From positions 5,713,001 through 5,777,000 of the forward strand of contig NZ_JAVDYC010000001.1 in NCBI RefSeq assembly GCF_031458255.1: a stretch of 64,000 bases of DNA, in the 5' to 3' direction. The position numbers and the translations under genes were made by a program. Origin of the DNA: Catenuloplanes niger. Its GTDB lineage: Bacteria > Actinomycetota > Actinomycetes > Mycobacteriales > Micromonosporaceae. How positions within the stretch are numbered: the stretch's first letter is position 1; the number at the start of each line of letters is the position of its first letter. The notes beneath the pieces were generated by a model, which saw nothing but the letters and a program-made list of their open reading frames with translations, was not told the DNA's origin and did not search any database. Positions 43,101 to 50,606 of this stretch are shown in pieces.

Positions 43101-43761
43101 CCGGCCGACGCAGGAGAAGCGCGCGGCCAAGGCGGAACGTGACCTGACGCTGCTCGGCAAGGTCAACCCGCTGGCGCTGGAGGAGTTCGCGGCGCTGGAG
43201 GAGCGGTTCAAGTTCCTCTCCGACCAGCTCGAGGACCTCAAGGCGACCCGCAAGGACCTGCTCACCGTGGTCAAGGACGTGGACGACCGGATCCTGGAGG
43301 TCTTCACGTCCGCGTTCGAGGACACCGCGCGCGAGTTCGAGCACGTGTTCCAGGTGCTCTTCCCGGGCGGCGAGGGCCGGCTGATCCTGACCGACCCGGA
43401 GGACATGCTCACCACCGGCGTCGAGGTCGAGGCGCGCCCGCCCGGCAAGAAGATCAAGCGGCTGTCGCTGCTGTCCGGCGGCGAGCGCTCGCTCACCGCC
43501 GTGGCCATGCTCTGCGCGATCTTCCGGGCCCGCCCCAGCCCGTTCTACATCATGGACGAGGTCGAGGCCGCGCTGGACGACGTGAACCTCGGCCGTCTGA
43601 TCACGCTGTTCGAGCAGCTCCGGGAGCGTTCGCAGCTGATCATCATCACCCACCAGAAGCGGACCATGGAGGTCGCGGACGCGCTCTACGGCATCACCAT
43701 GCGCGCCGGCGTCACCGAGGTCATCAGCCAGAAGCTCGTCAAGGAGAATGCGGATGCGTAG
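40177..43761 (+). CDS. smc: Chromosome segregation protein SMC
   Basis: 1194 aa from a GTG at 40177, with GAGGAT upstream. The N-terminal ATPase half carries MHLKSLTVKGFKSFAS and Walker A GPNGSGKSN at 31-39. Two long coiled coils flank a hinge at about residues 505-660 (PGLLGSLAGMLSVRPGHEAALAAALG). The C-terminal half has the signature LSLLSGGERSLTAVAML and Walker B PFYIMDEVEAALDD, followed by the D-loop. Full length. SMC with ScpAB compacts and separates chromosomes; scpAB are not in this window. It overlaps the HAD gene by 8 nt. Confidence 0.98.
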   Translation: MHLKSLTVKGFKSFASATTMRLEPGITCVVGPNGSGKSNVVDAIAWVLGEQGAKALRGGKMEDVIFAGTAGRAPLGRAEVTLTIDNTDGALPIDYTEVSITRRMFRSGESEYEINGNGCRLLDIQELLSDSGIGREMHIIVGQGRLDSMLHAKPEDRRSFIEEAAGVLKHRKRKEKAIRKLDAMQVNLNRLTDLTAELRRQLKPLGRQAEVARRAAGIQSDLRDARLRLLADDLTTLRTTLEKEIADEAALRTRRGELEKENEIAQRRLATLEAAHAEDAPLLAAAQDAWYKLSALQERFRSTEQLAGERLRHLSAPGEEERPGRDPDMLEAQAEEVRAQEEELREALEEDKARLAEAIEARQDMERQLADAERALRTAAKAIADRREGLAKLTGQVNAAQARSSTAQEEISRLVTAHTDAAERAERAQAAVDAVSAESTEADRDNADLDARHAEAVAAHDAASAVVRQLSEAERKAEKDAASWKAREEALAMGLKRKDGAGALLAKAGQVPGLLGSLAGMLSVRPGHEAALAAALGVLADAVAVTGVDEAVEAMRTLKISDAGRAAMLVAGEAGPGDLGSLDALRPALPDGALWAPDLITCAEQVRPAVHRALRDVVFVPDLESAARIAASNSELRAVTPEGDVLGAFAAAGGSGKAVSYIEVQAAVDEAKANREAAEETIAGLKSELAEAREEVAARKEEVQVAAAAKREAESQRNAAARRLAELGAAARSAKAETDRLAASRAKAEQAREQDLMRLEELEERLRVAEEMPLDEEPSTDERDILAASVPQARQNEMEVRLAVRTAEERVSSISGRADSLLRQANAERQARERAAARKAARARGAAIARAVVTGAGAALTRIVASLETAARSRDEIAATRSAREAELSEVRSVAKQLAGELERLTSEVHRDEVARAEQRLRLEQLEAKAAEDFSLDVETLTSEYGPQNPVPPSQADVAAAERDGKPVPEPAPFHRPTQEKRAAKAERDLTLLGKVNPLALEEFAALEERFKFLSDQLEDLKATRKDLLTVVKDVDDRILEVFTSAFEDTAREFEHVFQVLFPGGEGRLILTDPEDMLTTGVEVEARPPGKKIKRLSLLSGGERSLTAVAMLCAIFRARPSPFYIMDEVEAALDDVNLGRLITLFEQLRERSQLIIITHQKRTMEVADALYGITMRAGVTEVISQKLVKENADA

Positions 43762-44374
43762 GCAGCGGGCACGTGCCCTGCTCGTCGACCTGGACGGCGT
43801 GCTCCGGCACGTACCGGACATCAAGCTCCAGGAGATCGAGCAACGGTACGGGATGGAGCCCGGCCGGCTCCTGGACACCGCGACCGTGTGGGGCCGCATG
43901 CAGCCCGCGCTGGTCGGCGAGGTGTCGCACGCCCAGTGGATGTCCGTCGTCGCGGACGAGCTGACGTTCGCGGCCGGCGGCCCCGAGCGGGCGCGCGCGG
44001 CCGTCCACGAATGGCAGGCCGAGCGCGGCGTCGTCGACCAGAGCATGCTGGCGTTCCTGCGCGACGTGCGGGCCGCCGGGCTGCCGGTCGGCATAGCCAC
44101 GAACGGCACCGACGCGCTCCCCGCCGACCTGGACGCGCTGGGCCTGACCGGCGAGGTCGACGTGGTGGTCAACTCGTCCGTGGTCGGCGTGCACAAGCCG
44201 GCCAAGGGGTTCTTCGTCGCGGCCTGCCAGGCCCTCCAGCTGCCACCGTCGCTGGTGTTCTTCATCGACGCCGACGACCGCGCGGTCCGCGGCGCCCGCG
44301 CCGCCGGCCTCTCCGCACTCCGCTGGAGCGGCCCGGACGATCTCCGCTACGTCCGGGCCGCCCTCGACCTCTAG
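43754..44374 (+). CDS. HAD-family hydrolase
   Basis: 206 aa from an ATG at 43754, chosen because AAGGAG lies 7 nt upstream inside the smc end; an ATG at 43748 is too close to it. HAD motif I is LLVDLDGVL, with the nucleophile Asp and acid/base Asp; motif II is in VGIATNGTD; motif III Lys in GVHKPAKGFF; motif IV in VFFIDADDRAVRGARAAG. The cap helix set (about residues 15-85) is of the haloacid-dehalogenase/epoxide hydrolase-like type. Substrate unknown. Convergent with the DinB-like gene. Confidence 0.9.
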   Translation: MRRQRARALLVDLDGVLRHVPDIKLQEIEQRYGMEPGRLLDTATVWGRMQPALVGEVSHAQWMSVVADELTFAAGGPERARAAVHEWQAERGVVDQSMLAFLRDVRAAGLPVGIATNGTDALPADLDALGLTGEVDVVVNSSVVGVHKPAKGFFVAACQALQLPPSLVFFIDADDRAVRGARAAGLSALRWSGPDDLRYVRAALDL

Positions 44375-44387
44375 GGCCGGTCCCCGG

Positions 44388-44918
44388 TCAGTCGCCGGTC
44401 ACGCCGTCGATGCGCTCGCGCAGGAAGTCGGCGTGGCCGTTGTGCCGGGCGTACTCCTCGATCATGTGCACGTAGATCCAGCGCAGGTTGCGCTCGGTCC
44501 CGTCCGTGGGGTGCCGGTAGATGTGGTCGAGCGGGACGCCCTTGACGGCTGCCCGCGCCTCCTCCGTCTCCGCGACGAAGGTGGCGAGGTCCCGCTCCGC
44601 GTCCGCGTCCGCGACGTTCTCGAAGTCGCCGTCGCGCTGGTCCGGCGTGCAGTAGATGTCGTCGAGATCCGGTGCCACCCCGGTGAAGACGCGGAACCAC
44701 CACCGCTCCACCTCGGCCATGTGCCGCACCAGGCCGAGCAGCGTGAGGATCGACGGCTCCACACTCGCGGTTCTCAACTGCTCCACGGTCAGCCCCGCGC
44801 ACTTGGTGAGCAACGTCTGCCGGTGCCAGTCCAGCCAGCCCTCCAGCATCTCCCGCTCCGGTGCGACAAAGGGCTCCGAGGCGCGCGCGATGGCCGGCGC
44901 GGTCCAATCGATCGTCAT
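44388..44918 (-). CDS. DinB/DUF664 family protein
   Basis: 176 aa from an ATG at 44918. Four-helix DinB-like fold: EREMLEGWLDWHRQTLLTKCAGL, PSILTLLGLVRHMAEVERWWF, and the C-terminal RNLRWIYVHMIEEYARHNGHADFLRERIDG. The three metal-ligand His of the family are seen in LVRHMAEVE, YVHMIEEYARHNGH. It may be a mycothiol-dependent or other metal-dependent transferase; most DUF664 members have no proven activity. The frame is open to 44999 without conservation. Confidence 0.9.
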   Translation of the reverse strand: MTIDWTAPAIARASEPFVAPEREMLEGWLDWHRQTLLTKCAGLTVEQLRTASVEPSILTLLGLVRHMAEVERWWFRVFTGVAPDLDDIYCTPDQRDGDFENVADADAERDLATFVAETEEARAAVKGVPLDHIYRHPTDGTERNLRWIYVHMIEEYARHNGHADFLRERIDGVTGD

Positions 44919-45012
44919 GGGCCCGATTCTGCCCGACCCGCTCCCGCGGGTCGCCGGATCCCGCGTGCGGCGGCGTTCGCGTGCTCGCCCCCGCGCCACC
45001 GGTGCGGCCCCG

Positions 45013-45081
45013 GATCATTGACCGATGCGAAAAGGAGATCGTTTCGGCCGTTCGACCGCGCTTTCGCATCGGTCAATGATC
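45013..45081. repeat. Palindromic element, copy A
   Basis: GATCATTGACCGATGCGAAA (45013-45032) pairs perfectly with its complement at 45062-45081 around a 29-nt centre. The same arms, with one change, occur at 60357-60427. In copy A the pair is G/C at the position where copy B has A/T, and the change is matched in both arms. Intergenic on both occasions. Confidence 0.9.
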
Positions 45082-45180
45082 TTTACCGGTCTTTACGCTG
45101 GCGAGCGGCGATCACGAATGGCCGGCGGGCACCTTTATGGGTAAATATGCGGCGTGCGGCAGCCAGCGCGTGGTGGGACG

Positions 45181-45218
45181 ACTCGACGGGCCGGCCGTGG
45201 TCGGCCGACCCGTCGAGT
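45181..45218 (-). terminator. Hairpin terminator after uppP
   Basis: ACTCGACGGGCCGGCC (45181-45196) pairs with GGCCGACCCGTCGAGT (45203-45218) with one mismatch and a 6-nt loop, starting 5 nt after the uppP stop. No T run, as is common in high-GC genomes. Confidence 0.6.
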
Positions 45219-45223
45219 GGTGC

Positions 45224-46060
45224 CTACGTGGCCGAGATGGTGTTGGTCGCGACCAGGGCGAGGACGATCGTGCCGAGCACGATGCGGTAGACGATGAAGA
45301 CCGTGTAGCTGTGCTTGGCGACGAACTTGAGCAGCCAGTTGACCGCGAAGTACGCCACGATGAAGCTGACCACGGTCGCGACCAGCGTGTTGACCCAGCC
45401 GACGCCGTTGGAGATGTTCTCGAACTCGGTGACGACCTGCAGCAGCGTGGCCGCGGTCAGCGCCGGGATGGACAGGAAGAACGACAGCCGGGTGACCGTG
45501 ACGCGGTCGAGGTCGCGGAGCAGACCGGCGGACATGGTGGCGCCGGAGCGGGAGACGCCGGGGATCAGCGCGAGACACTGGGTGACGCCGATGATCAGCG
45601 TGTCCTTCCAGGTCACGTCGGCCTCGTGGCGGGTCTGGGTGGCCGCGCGGTCGGCGAACCACATGACGAAGCTCCAGACGATCAGCGCGGTGCCGACGAA
45701 CCAGAGGCTGCGCAGCGTGGTCTCGATCTGGTCCTTGAAGAGCAGACCGATGATCGCGATCGGGACCGAGCCGAGGATGACCGCCCAGCTGAACCGGTAG
45801 TCGGGGGTGCCGCGGTTCTCCGCCTTGAACAGGCCCAGGAACCAGGCCTTGATGATCCGGAGGATGTCGCCGCGCAGGTAGAGCAGCGTGGCCAGCACCG
45901 CGCCGGACTGGATGATCGCGGTGAACGCGGTGATGTCCGGTGCGTCGATCTGGTAACCGAGCAGCTTCTCCAGGATCGTGAGGTGACCCGTGCTGGAGAC
46001 CGGCAGGAACTCGGTGAAGCCTTCGACGGCGCCGAGCAGCACCGCTTCGAGGATGTTCAC
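45224..46060 (-). CDS. uppP: Undecaprenyl-diphosphate phosphatase
   Basis: 278 aa from a GTG at 46060 with GGAGGGAAGAG upstream. UppP recycles the undecaprenyl carrier for peptidoglycan and confers bacitracin tolerance. Signatures are LLGAVEGFTEFLPVSSTGHL near residues 9-27, with catalytic Glu and His, and CLALIPGVSRSGATMSAGLL with the Arg. Eight TM segments can be traced. It has its own terminator. The two-component genes upstream on the same strand might regulate it, but no direct evidence is visible. Confidence 0.96.
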   Translation of the reverse strand: MNILEAVLLGAVEGFTEFLPVSSTGHLTILEKLLGYQIDAPDITAFTAIIQSGAVLATLLYLRGDILRIIKAWFLGLFKAENRGTPDYRFSWAVILGSVPIAIIGLLFKDQIETTLRSLWFVGTALIVWSFVMWFADRAATQTRHEADVTWKDTLIIGVTQCLALIPGVSRSGATMSAGLLRDLDRVTVTRLSFFLSIPALTAATLLQVVTEFENISNGVGWVNTLVATVVSFIVAYFAVNWLLKFVAKHSYTVFIVYRIVLGTIVLALVATNTISAT

Positions 46061-46134
46061 GGACTGGCTCTTCCCTCCACCGGCGCGCGTGCCGGCCGTT
46101 CAGCGGAATGACAACTGCGGGGGGTGACGAGCGA

Positions 46135-47421
46135 TCAAGATAGCGCGTGCGCGTCGGCCGGCTTGAGGTGCAGGGTGACCCGCGCACCGCCGAGCTGCCC
46201 ACGGTCGATGTGGACGCCGCCGCCGAGCTCGGTGGCGACCCGGTGGACGATCGACAGGCCGAGCCCGGTGGAGCCGCCGCCGCTGTGGCCGCGCTGGAGA
46301 GCCGCGCGCGGGTCGCGGATGCCGGGGCCGGCGTCGGACACGGTGAGCGCGTCGTCCGAGACCGTGACCAGGAACGGAGTGCCCTGCGGGGTGTGTTCGA
46401 AGACGTTGCCGATGAGCGCGTCGACCACGCCGATCAGGTCCTCCTCGGGCACGCTGACCCAGACCGGCCGGTCCGCGCCGACGACCTGCCAGGGGCGGCC
46501 GTGGTCATCCGCGAGCACGGCCCAGAAGGACAGCCGGTCGGCGAGCACCTCGACCAGATCGGTCTGCGCGTCGGTACGCTCCGTGACCGGCCGCCGCGCG
46601 CCGCTGATGATCTCGTCGATCTCGTGTTGGAGATCCGACACCGCCTGCCGTACGCGGTCCGCGACCGGGCCGGGCGGGATGCGGTCCGCGTCCAGGCGCA
46701 GCGCGGTCAGCGGCGTGTGCAGCCGGTGCGACAGGTCGGACGCGAGCTCCCGCTCCTTGTCGATGAACCGGATCATGCGGTCGGCCATGGTGTTGAACGC
46801 GGTCGCGGCCTCGCGCAGCTCCGGCGGGCCGGCCGGGGTGACGCGCACGGAGAGGTCCTTGGCGCCGAACGCGCGGGCCGCGCCGGCCAGTGAGCGGGCG
46901 GCGCGGACCAGCCGGACGCCGATCCGGTCCGCGACGAACACCGAGCCGGCCACCAGGACGAGCGACATCCCGGCCATCGCGGCCCAGGCCACGTCGACGC
47001 CGCGGCGCAGGTCGGCGTCCGGCACGAAGACCTCGATCACGGCGGTACGGTTCCCGTCGATCGCGGTCGCCTGCAGGTAGACCTGGCCGCCGGGCACGAC
47101 CGCGGTGGTCGCCTGCCGGCGCGACTCCACCAGCTCCACGTCGCCGGCGTCGGCCACGCTGGTGCCCATCGGCGGCGCGCCGGGCAGGTGCACGGCCAGC
47201 CGGTTGTCGGCCCCGGCGGCGGTCGCGGCCATGGCGCGGGTGAGCACGTCCGGATCGTCCGTCACGGTCAGCGCCGCGACCATGCCGACCGCCTGCTGGC
47301 GCGCGTCCGCGAGCGCGCGGTCCTCGGCGATCTCCATGACGACCAGGGCCAGCGGTACGACGAACGACAGCGCCACCATCGACGTCACGGCCAGCGCCAG
47401 CCGGGCGAGTGCGGCCCTCAA
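46135..47421 (-). CDS. Two-component sensor histidine kinase
   Basis: 428 aa from a start at 47421, overlapping the regulator stop by 4 nt. TM1 is LALAVTSMVALSFVVPLALVVM, an extracytoplasmic sensor of about 110 residues follows, then TM2 (AAMAGMSLVLVAGSVFVADRIG). The HAMP domain (RLVRAARSLAGAARAFGAKDL) and HisKA box LASDLSHRLHTPLTALRLDADRI are clear. ATPase: NVFEHTPQGTPF in the N box (ALIGNVFEHT), DAGPGI, GSTGLGLSIVHRV. Classical EnvZ-like architecture. Stimulus unknown. Confidence 0.94.
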   Translation of the reverse strand: MRAALARLALAVTSMVALSFVVPLALVVMEIAEDRALADARQQAVGMVAALTVTDDPDVLTRAMAATAAGADNRLAVHLPGAPPMGTSVADAGDVELVESRRQATTAVVPGGQVYLQATAIDGNRTAVIEVFVPDADLRRGVDVAWAAMAGMSLVLVAGSVFVADRIGVRLVRAARSLAGAARAFGAKDLSVRVTPAGPPELREAATAFNTMADRMIRFIDKERELASDLSHRLHTPLTALRLDADRIPPGPVADRVRQAVSDLQHEIDEIISGARRPVTERTDAQTDLVEVLADRLSFWAVLADDHGRPWQVVGADRPVWVSVPEEDLIGVVDALIGNVFEHTPQGTPFLVTVSDDALTVSDAGPGIRDPRAALQRGHSGGGSTGLGLSIVHRVATELGGGVHIDRGQLGGARVTLHLKPADAHALS

Positions 47422-48107
47422 CTGTGATCGGCCAGCATGATGCCGACGCCGCGGACGGCGTGCAGCAGGCGGGGCTGGGCGGCGGTCTCACCGAGCTTTC
47501 GGCGCAGCCACGAGATGTGCACGTCGAGCGTCTTCTCGAAGCCGGCGTACGGCGCGCGCCACACCTCGGTCACCAGTTCCTTGCGGGTGACCACCTGTCC
47601 GGCGCGGCCGGCGAGGTAGGCGAGCAGCTCGTACTCCTTTCGGGTGAGTTTCAGGACCTCGCCGTCGAGCGTGATGGTTCGGCGGGACGGGTCGACGCAC
47701 AGTCCACCCACCCGGACCGGCTCCGAGCTGCGCTCCGGCGCGGCCGGACGGCCCCGGCGCAGCACCGCGGTGACCCGGGCGGCCAGGTGCGCGGTGGAGA
47801 ACGGCTTCACCACGTAGTCGTCCGCACCCGCGTTGAGCAGGCGGATGATGTCCAGCTCACCGCGCCGTCCGGTGGCGACGATGACCGGCACGTCGCAGAT
47901 CGTACGCAGCATGCGCAACGCGTCCGCGCCGTCGATGTCGGGCAGGCCGAGGTCGAGAATGACCAGGTCAGGTTGATTGTGGGTGATCTCCTGCAGCGCC
48001 TCCATGGCACTGCCGACCGCGCGGACGGCGTGTCCGAGGTCGGTCAGCGTATGCGCGATGGCGCCGCGCACCGTGGGGTCGTCGTCGACGAGCAGGACGA
48101 GGGGCAT
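47418..48107 (-). CDS. OmpR/PhoB-family response regulator
   Basis: 229 aa, ATG start. Receiver: MPLVLLVDDDPTVRGAIAHTL, phospho-Asp in LVILDLGLPDIDGADALRML near residue 52, Lys in VVKPFSTAHL. The winged-helix output domain covers about residues 130-225 (LTRKEYELLAYLAGRAGQVVTRKELVTEVW, TLDVHISWLRRKLGE, LHAVRGVGIML). It is the first gene of the pair with the kinase. It is divergent from the secreted protein gene at 48135, with 27 nt between the starts. Confidence 0.96.
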   Translation of the reverse strand: MPLVLLVDDDPTVRGAIAHTLTDLGHAVRAVGSAMEALQEITHNQPDLVILDLGLPDIDGADALRMLRTICDVPVIVATGRRGELDIIRLLNAGADDYVVKPFSTAHLAARVTAVLRRGRPAAPERSSEPVRVGGLCVDPSRRTITLDGEVLKLTRKEYELLAYLAGRAGQVVTRKELVTEVWRAPYAGFEKTLDVHISWLRRKLGETAAQPRLLHAVRGVGIMLADHS

Positions 48108-48134
48108 GGCAGCACGCTATCCCGAGTTGGCACT

Positions 48135-48740
48135 ATGAGTCCCGTGCGGATCTGGCAGCTGGGCGGCGGGGCGGTGGCATGGGTTCTGGCCACCGTGCTC
48201 GGGGCCGTGACGATGTGGGTGGGCTTACGCCCCGTGTTGAACACGGCGCTGCCCGATCGCGCCATTCCGTTGAGTGCGTCGGATCTGCGCAGGTTATCGC
48301 CCGCTCCGGTGCCGCCGGTCGGAACGCTCGCGCCGGAGCCGACACGCTCGGTGACACCGTCGGCCACGCCGTCATCGCCCGTCGCGGAGCCCCCGGTGCC
48401 GTCGCCGAGCCGGACCGCGAGCCGTAGTAGCGCTCCCACGGCCGAGGCCGCGCCCGCCGCGCCGAAGCAGACGGTCGTCAACGGCTGGACCGCGACCGAA
48501 ACCGGCGGCAAAGTAACATATGTCCGAAGTTTCAAGGTTGACGGCGGGCAGGCGGTGATCCAGATCGTGGACCGGGTGGTGAGCCTGGTGTCCGCGACGC
48601 CCGCGACCGGGTTCGCCGCGGACACCGCGCAGCCGTCGCCGGAGCGCCTCGTGGTGCGGTTCACCGGTGCCGGCCGGGCCTACACGATCGACGCGCTCTG
48701 GTTCAACAACGGGCCGTTCCACGAGGTCACGGAGTCGTGA
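48135..48740 (+). CDS. Hypothetical membrane-anchored or secreted protein
   Basis: 201 aa from an ATG at 48135; the frame is open upstream antisense to the regulator. One N-terminal hydrophobic helix (GGAVAWVLATVLGAVTMWVGL) is followed by a Pro/Ser/Thr-rich stalk of about 70 residues (PEPTRSVTPSATPSSP) and a C-terminal domain of about 90 residues (TVVNGWTATETGGKVTYVRSFKVDGGQAVIQIVDRVVSLV). No family recognised. It is divergent from the two-component genes and could be their target or accessory protein. Its end overlaps the convergent PhoD gene by 14 nt. Confidence 0.78.
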   Translation: MSPVRIWQLGGGAVAWVLATVLGAVTMWVGLRPVLNTALPDRAIPLSASDLRRLSPAPVPPVGTLAPEPTRSVTPSATPSSPVAEPPVPSPSRTASRSSAPTAEAAPAAPKQTVVNGWTATETGGKVTYVRSFKVDGGQAVIQIVDRVVSLVSATPATGFAADTAQPSPERLVVRFTGAGRAYTIDALWFNNGPFHEVTES

Positions 48741-50400
48741 GCAGCACGTCCGCGACCGTGTCCAGGTGGCCGTCCGGCGTGGTGCCCTCGATGACCACCC
48801 GTGCCCGGCGGCCCCGGTGGGTCAGCGTCGCGACCGCGTTGCCGAAGTAGGGGTCGTCCCCGGTCTTCCGCCAGCGCAGCGACGACGAGCGCACGCCCAC
48901 GCTGAACGCCAGCCCGCGGGCGACCAGCCCGGCCCAGCGCGCCCAGCCGATCCGCATCAGCGGCCGCATGAAGCTCGGCACCTGGTTGTGTATCGGCGAG
49001 CAGGTCAGCTGGTGCACCGGGGTGAGCACGCCGGGGCCCAGCTCGGCCTTCGCCACGTACGAGTGGTGCACGTCCCCGGAGAGCACCGAGATCGACGCCG
49101 GGCCGGTGCTGCTGCGGCCGAGCACCCGGAACAGGTCGGCCAGCGCCTCGAACGAGCTCTGGAACGCGGCCCAGTGCTCCAGGTCGACCGCGCGCCGCAC
49201 CTTCTCGCCGAACGCGGCCACCCGCGGCCGCTTGGACGCGCTGATCCGCTCGTTCCACGCCTCCAGGTAGTGGATCGCGGGCGGCATCAGCCACGGCAGC
49301 GACGAGCCGACCACCAGGTGGTCGAACGTCGAGCCGTGCGCCTGGTCGAGGAACCAGGACCACTCCGCGGCCGGCAGCATCGCGCGGTGGTCCGGGTCGA
49401 GCACCCGGCTGCACCGGTTGTCCAGCACCACCAGCCGGGTCCGCCCGAGGTCGACCGCGAAGCTCCACTGGTACTGCCGGGACTTCCAGCTCTCCGGGTC
49501 GTGCCCGAAGTCCGCCTCCTGGTCCACCCGCGCGGCGAACTCGCGCAGGATCTCGGTCGCGTCCGCGGCCCCGGCGACCTTCGGGTAGAGCGCGTCCTCC
49601 TGCAACCGGTCCGGCGGCAGGTTGCCCATGTGCTGGTACACCCAGTACGAGGCGAGGCCGTTCATGATCCGCTCGGCCCACCAGGGCTCGTTCTGCATGT
49701 CCGCCCGCCACGAGGCCGACGAGTTCCAGTCGTCGATGATCTCGTGGTCGTCGAACATCATCACGGTCGGCACGGTGGAGAACAGCCAGCGGATCTCCGG
49801 ATCGCGCCAGGACTCCAGGTAGAGCTTGGTGTACTCGTCGTAGGTCTGCACGTCGTCGCCCACGCCGTGGTGCGGCTTCGTGCGCGCCTTCAGCTGCTTC
49901 CGTACCGTGTCCGAGGTCTTGTCCGCGTAGACCTGGTCGCCGAGCAGCACCAGCGCGTCCGGCCACGCGCCGTCGCCGTCGCGCATCAGGCGCCGGGCGT
50001 AGGCGTCCAGCGCGTCCGGGGGCAGCCGCCGCGTCGTCGCGTGCTGCGTCGTCTCCCGGCAGGAACCGAACACCAGCTTCGCGTCCGCCGCGCGGTCCGC
50101 GTCGCCCCGGGTCCGAATCACACTCCGGGGGTACGGCGAGTCCGCCGGCGGCCAGACGTGCGTCCCGTCCACGTACACGTCGTAGGGGGTGGCCGCGTCG
50201 GGGGCCAGCCCGCTCACCACGACCAGCGCGTAGTGGTGACCGAACGCGGAGAACGTGGTCGCCCGGCCGCCCGCCTCGCCCGCGCGCACCTCGATCTCCG
50301 CCGGGTGCGCGGTCTCGACCCAGATGGTGGCCCTGGTGCCGGCGACACGTCGCAGCAGCGGGCCGATGAGCAGCGGTTCGCTGGGCTGATCGGTCGTCAT
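48727..50400 (-). CDS. PhoD-like alkaline phosphatase/metallophosphoesterase
   Basis: 557 aa from an ATG at 50400 with CGGAGG upstream; the frame is open to 50454. N-terminal Fn3-like strand region (LIGPLLRRVAGTRATIWVETA), then the PhoD metallo-domain: LVFGSCRE, DALVLLGDQVYADKTSD, VMMFDDHEIIDDWNSSASW, VLDNRC and SVLSGDVHHSYVAKAELG with the metal-ligand Asp and His. No Tat or Sec signal is present, unlike secreted PhoD enzymes, so it is probably cytoplasmic. The substrate, a phosphodiester or monoester, is not predictable. Confidence 0.9.
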   Translation of the reverse strand: MTTDQPSEPLLIGPLLRRVAGTRATIWVETAHPAEIEVRAGEAGGRATTFSAFGHHYALVVVSGLAPDAATPYDVYVDGTHVWPPADSPYPRSVIRTRGDADRAADAKLVFGSCRETTQHATTRRLPPDALDAYARRLMRDGDGAWPDALVLLGDQVYADKTSDTVRKQLKARTKPHHGVGDDVQTYDEYTKLYLESWRDPEIRWLFSTVPTVMMFDDHEIIDDWNSSASWRADMQNEPWWAERIMNGLASYWVYQHMGNLPPDRLQEDALYPKVAGAADATEILREFAARVDQEADFGHDPESWKSRQYQWSFAVDLGRTRLVVLDNRCSRVLDPDHRAMLPAAEWSWFLDQAHGSTFDHLVVGSSLPWLMPPAIHYLEAWNERISASKRPRVAAFGEKVRRAVDLEHWAAFQSSFEALADLFRVLGRSSTGPASISVLSGDVHHSYVAKAELGPGVLTPVHQLTCSPIHNQVPSFMRPLMRIGWARWAGLVARGLAFSVGVRSSSLRWRKTGDDPYFGNAVATLTHRGRRARVVIEGTTPDGHLDTVADVLLTTP

Positions 50401-50606
50401 GTAACGGACCTCCGGGGGATGGTGGGCTTCATCCTGCCCACCGAGATCGACCACGCGCCACCGGGGTGGGTGTCACTCGTCACCCGACGCCGTCGGTTCA
50501 CCGGCCGTTACTCCGGGGGTGACCGGGAGCGTTGCGTCATCGAAGGCCCGGTAAGGGGTGGAGCGGTCGGCGGGACGCCTGCGGGCCCATCTGACAGGAT
50601 TCGGTC

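Larger units (their letters stand above)
44919..45223. other. Intergenic region between the DinB-like gene and uppP, with palindromic element
   Basis: 305 nt without a gene. It contains palindromic element A (45013-45081) and, at the uppP side, a terminator hairpin (45181-45218). Nothing else was recognised. Confidence 0.6.
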
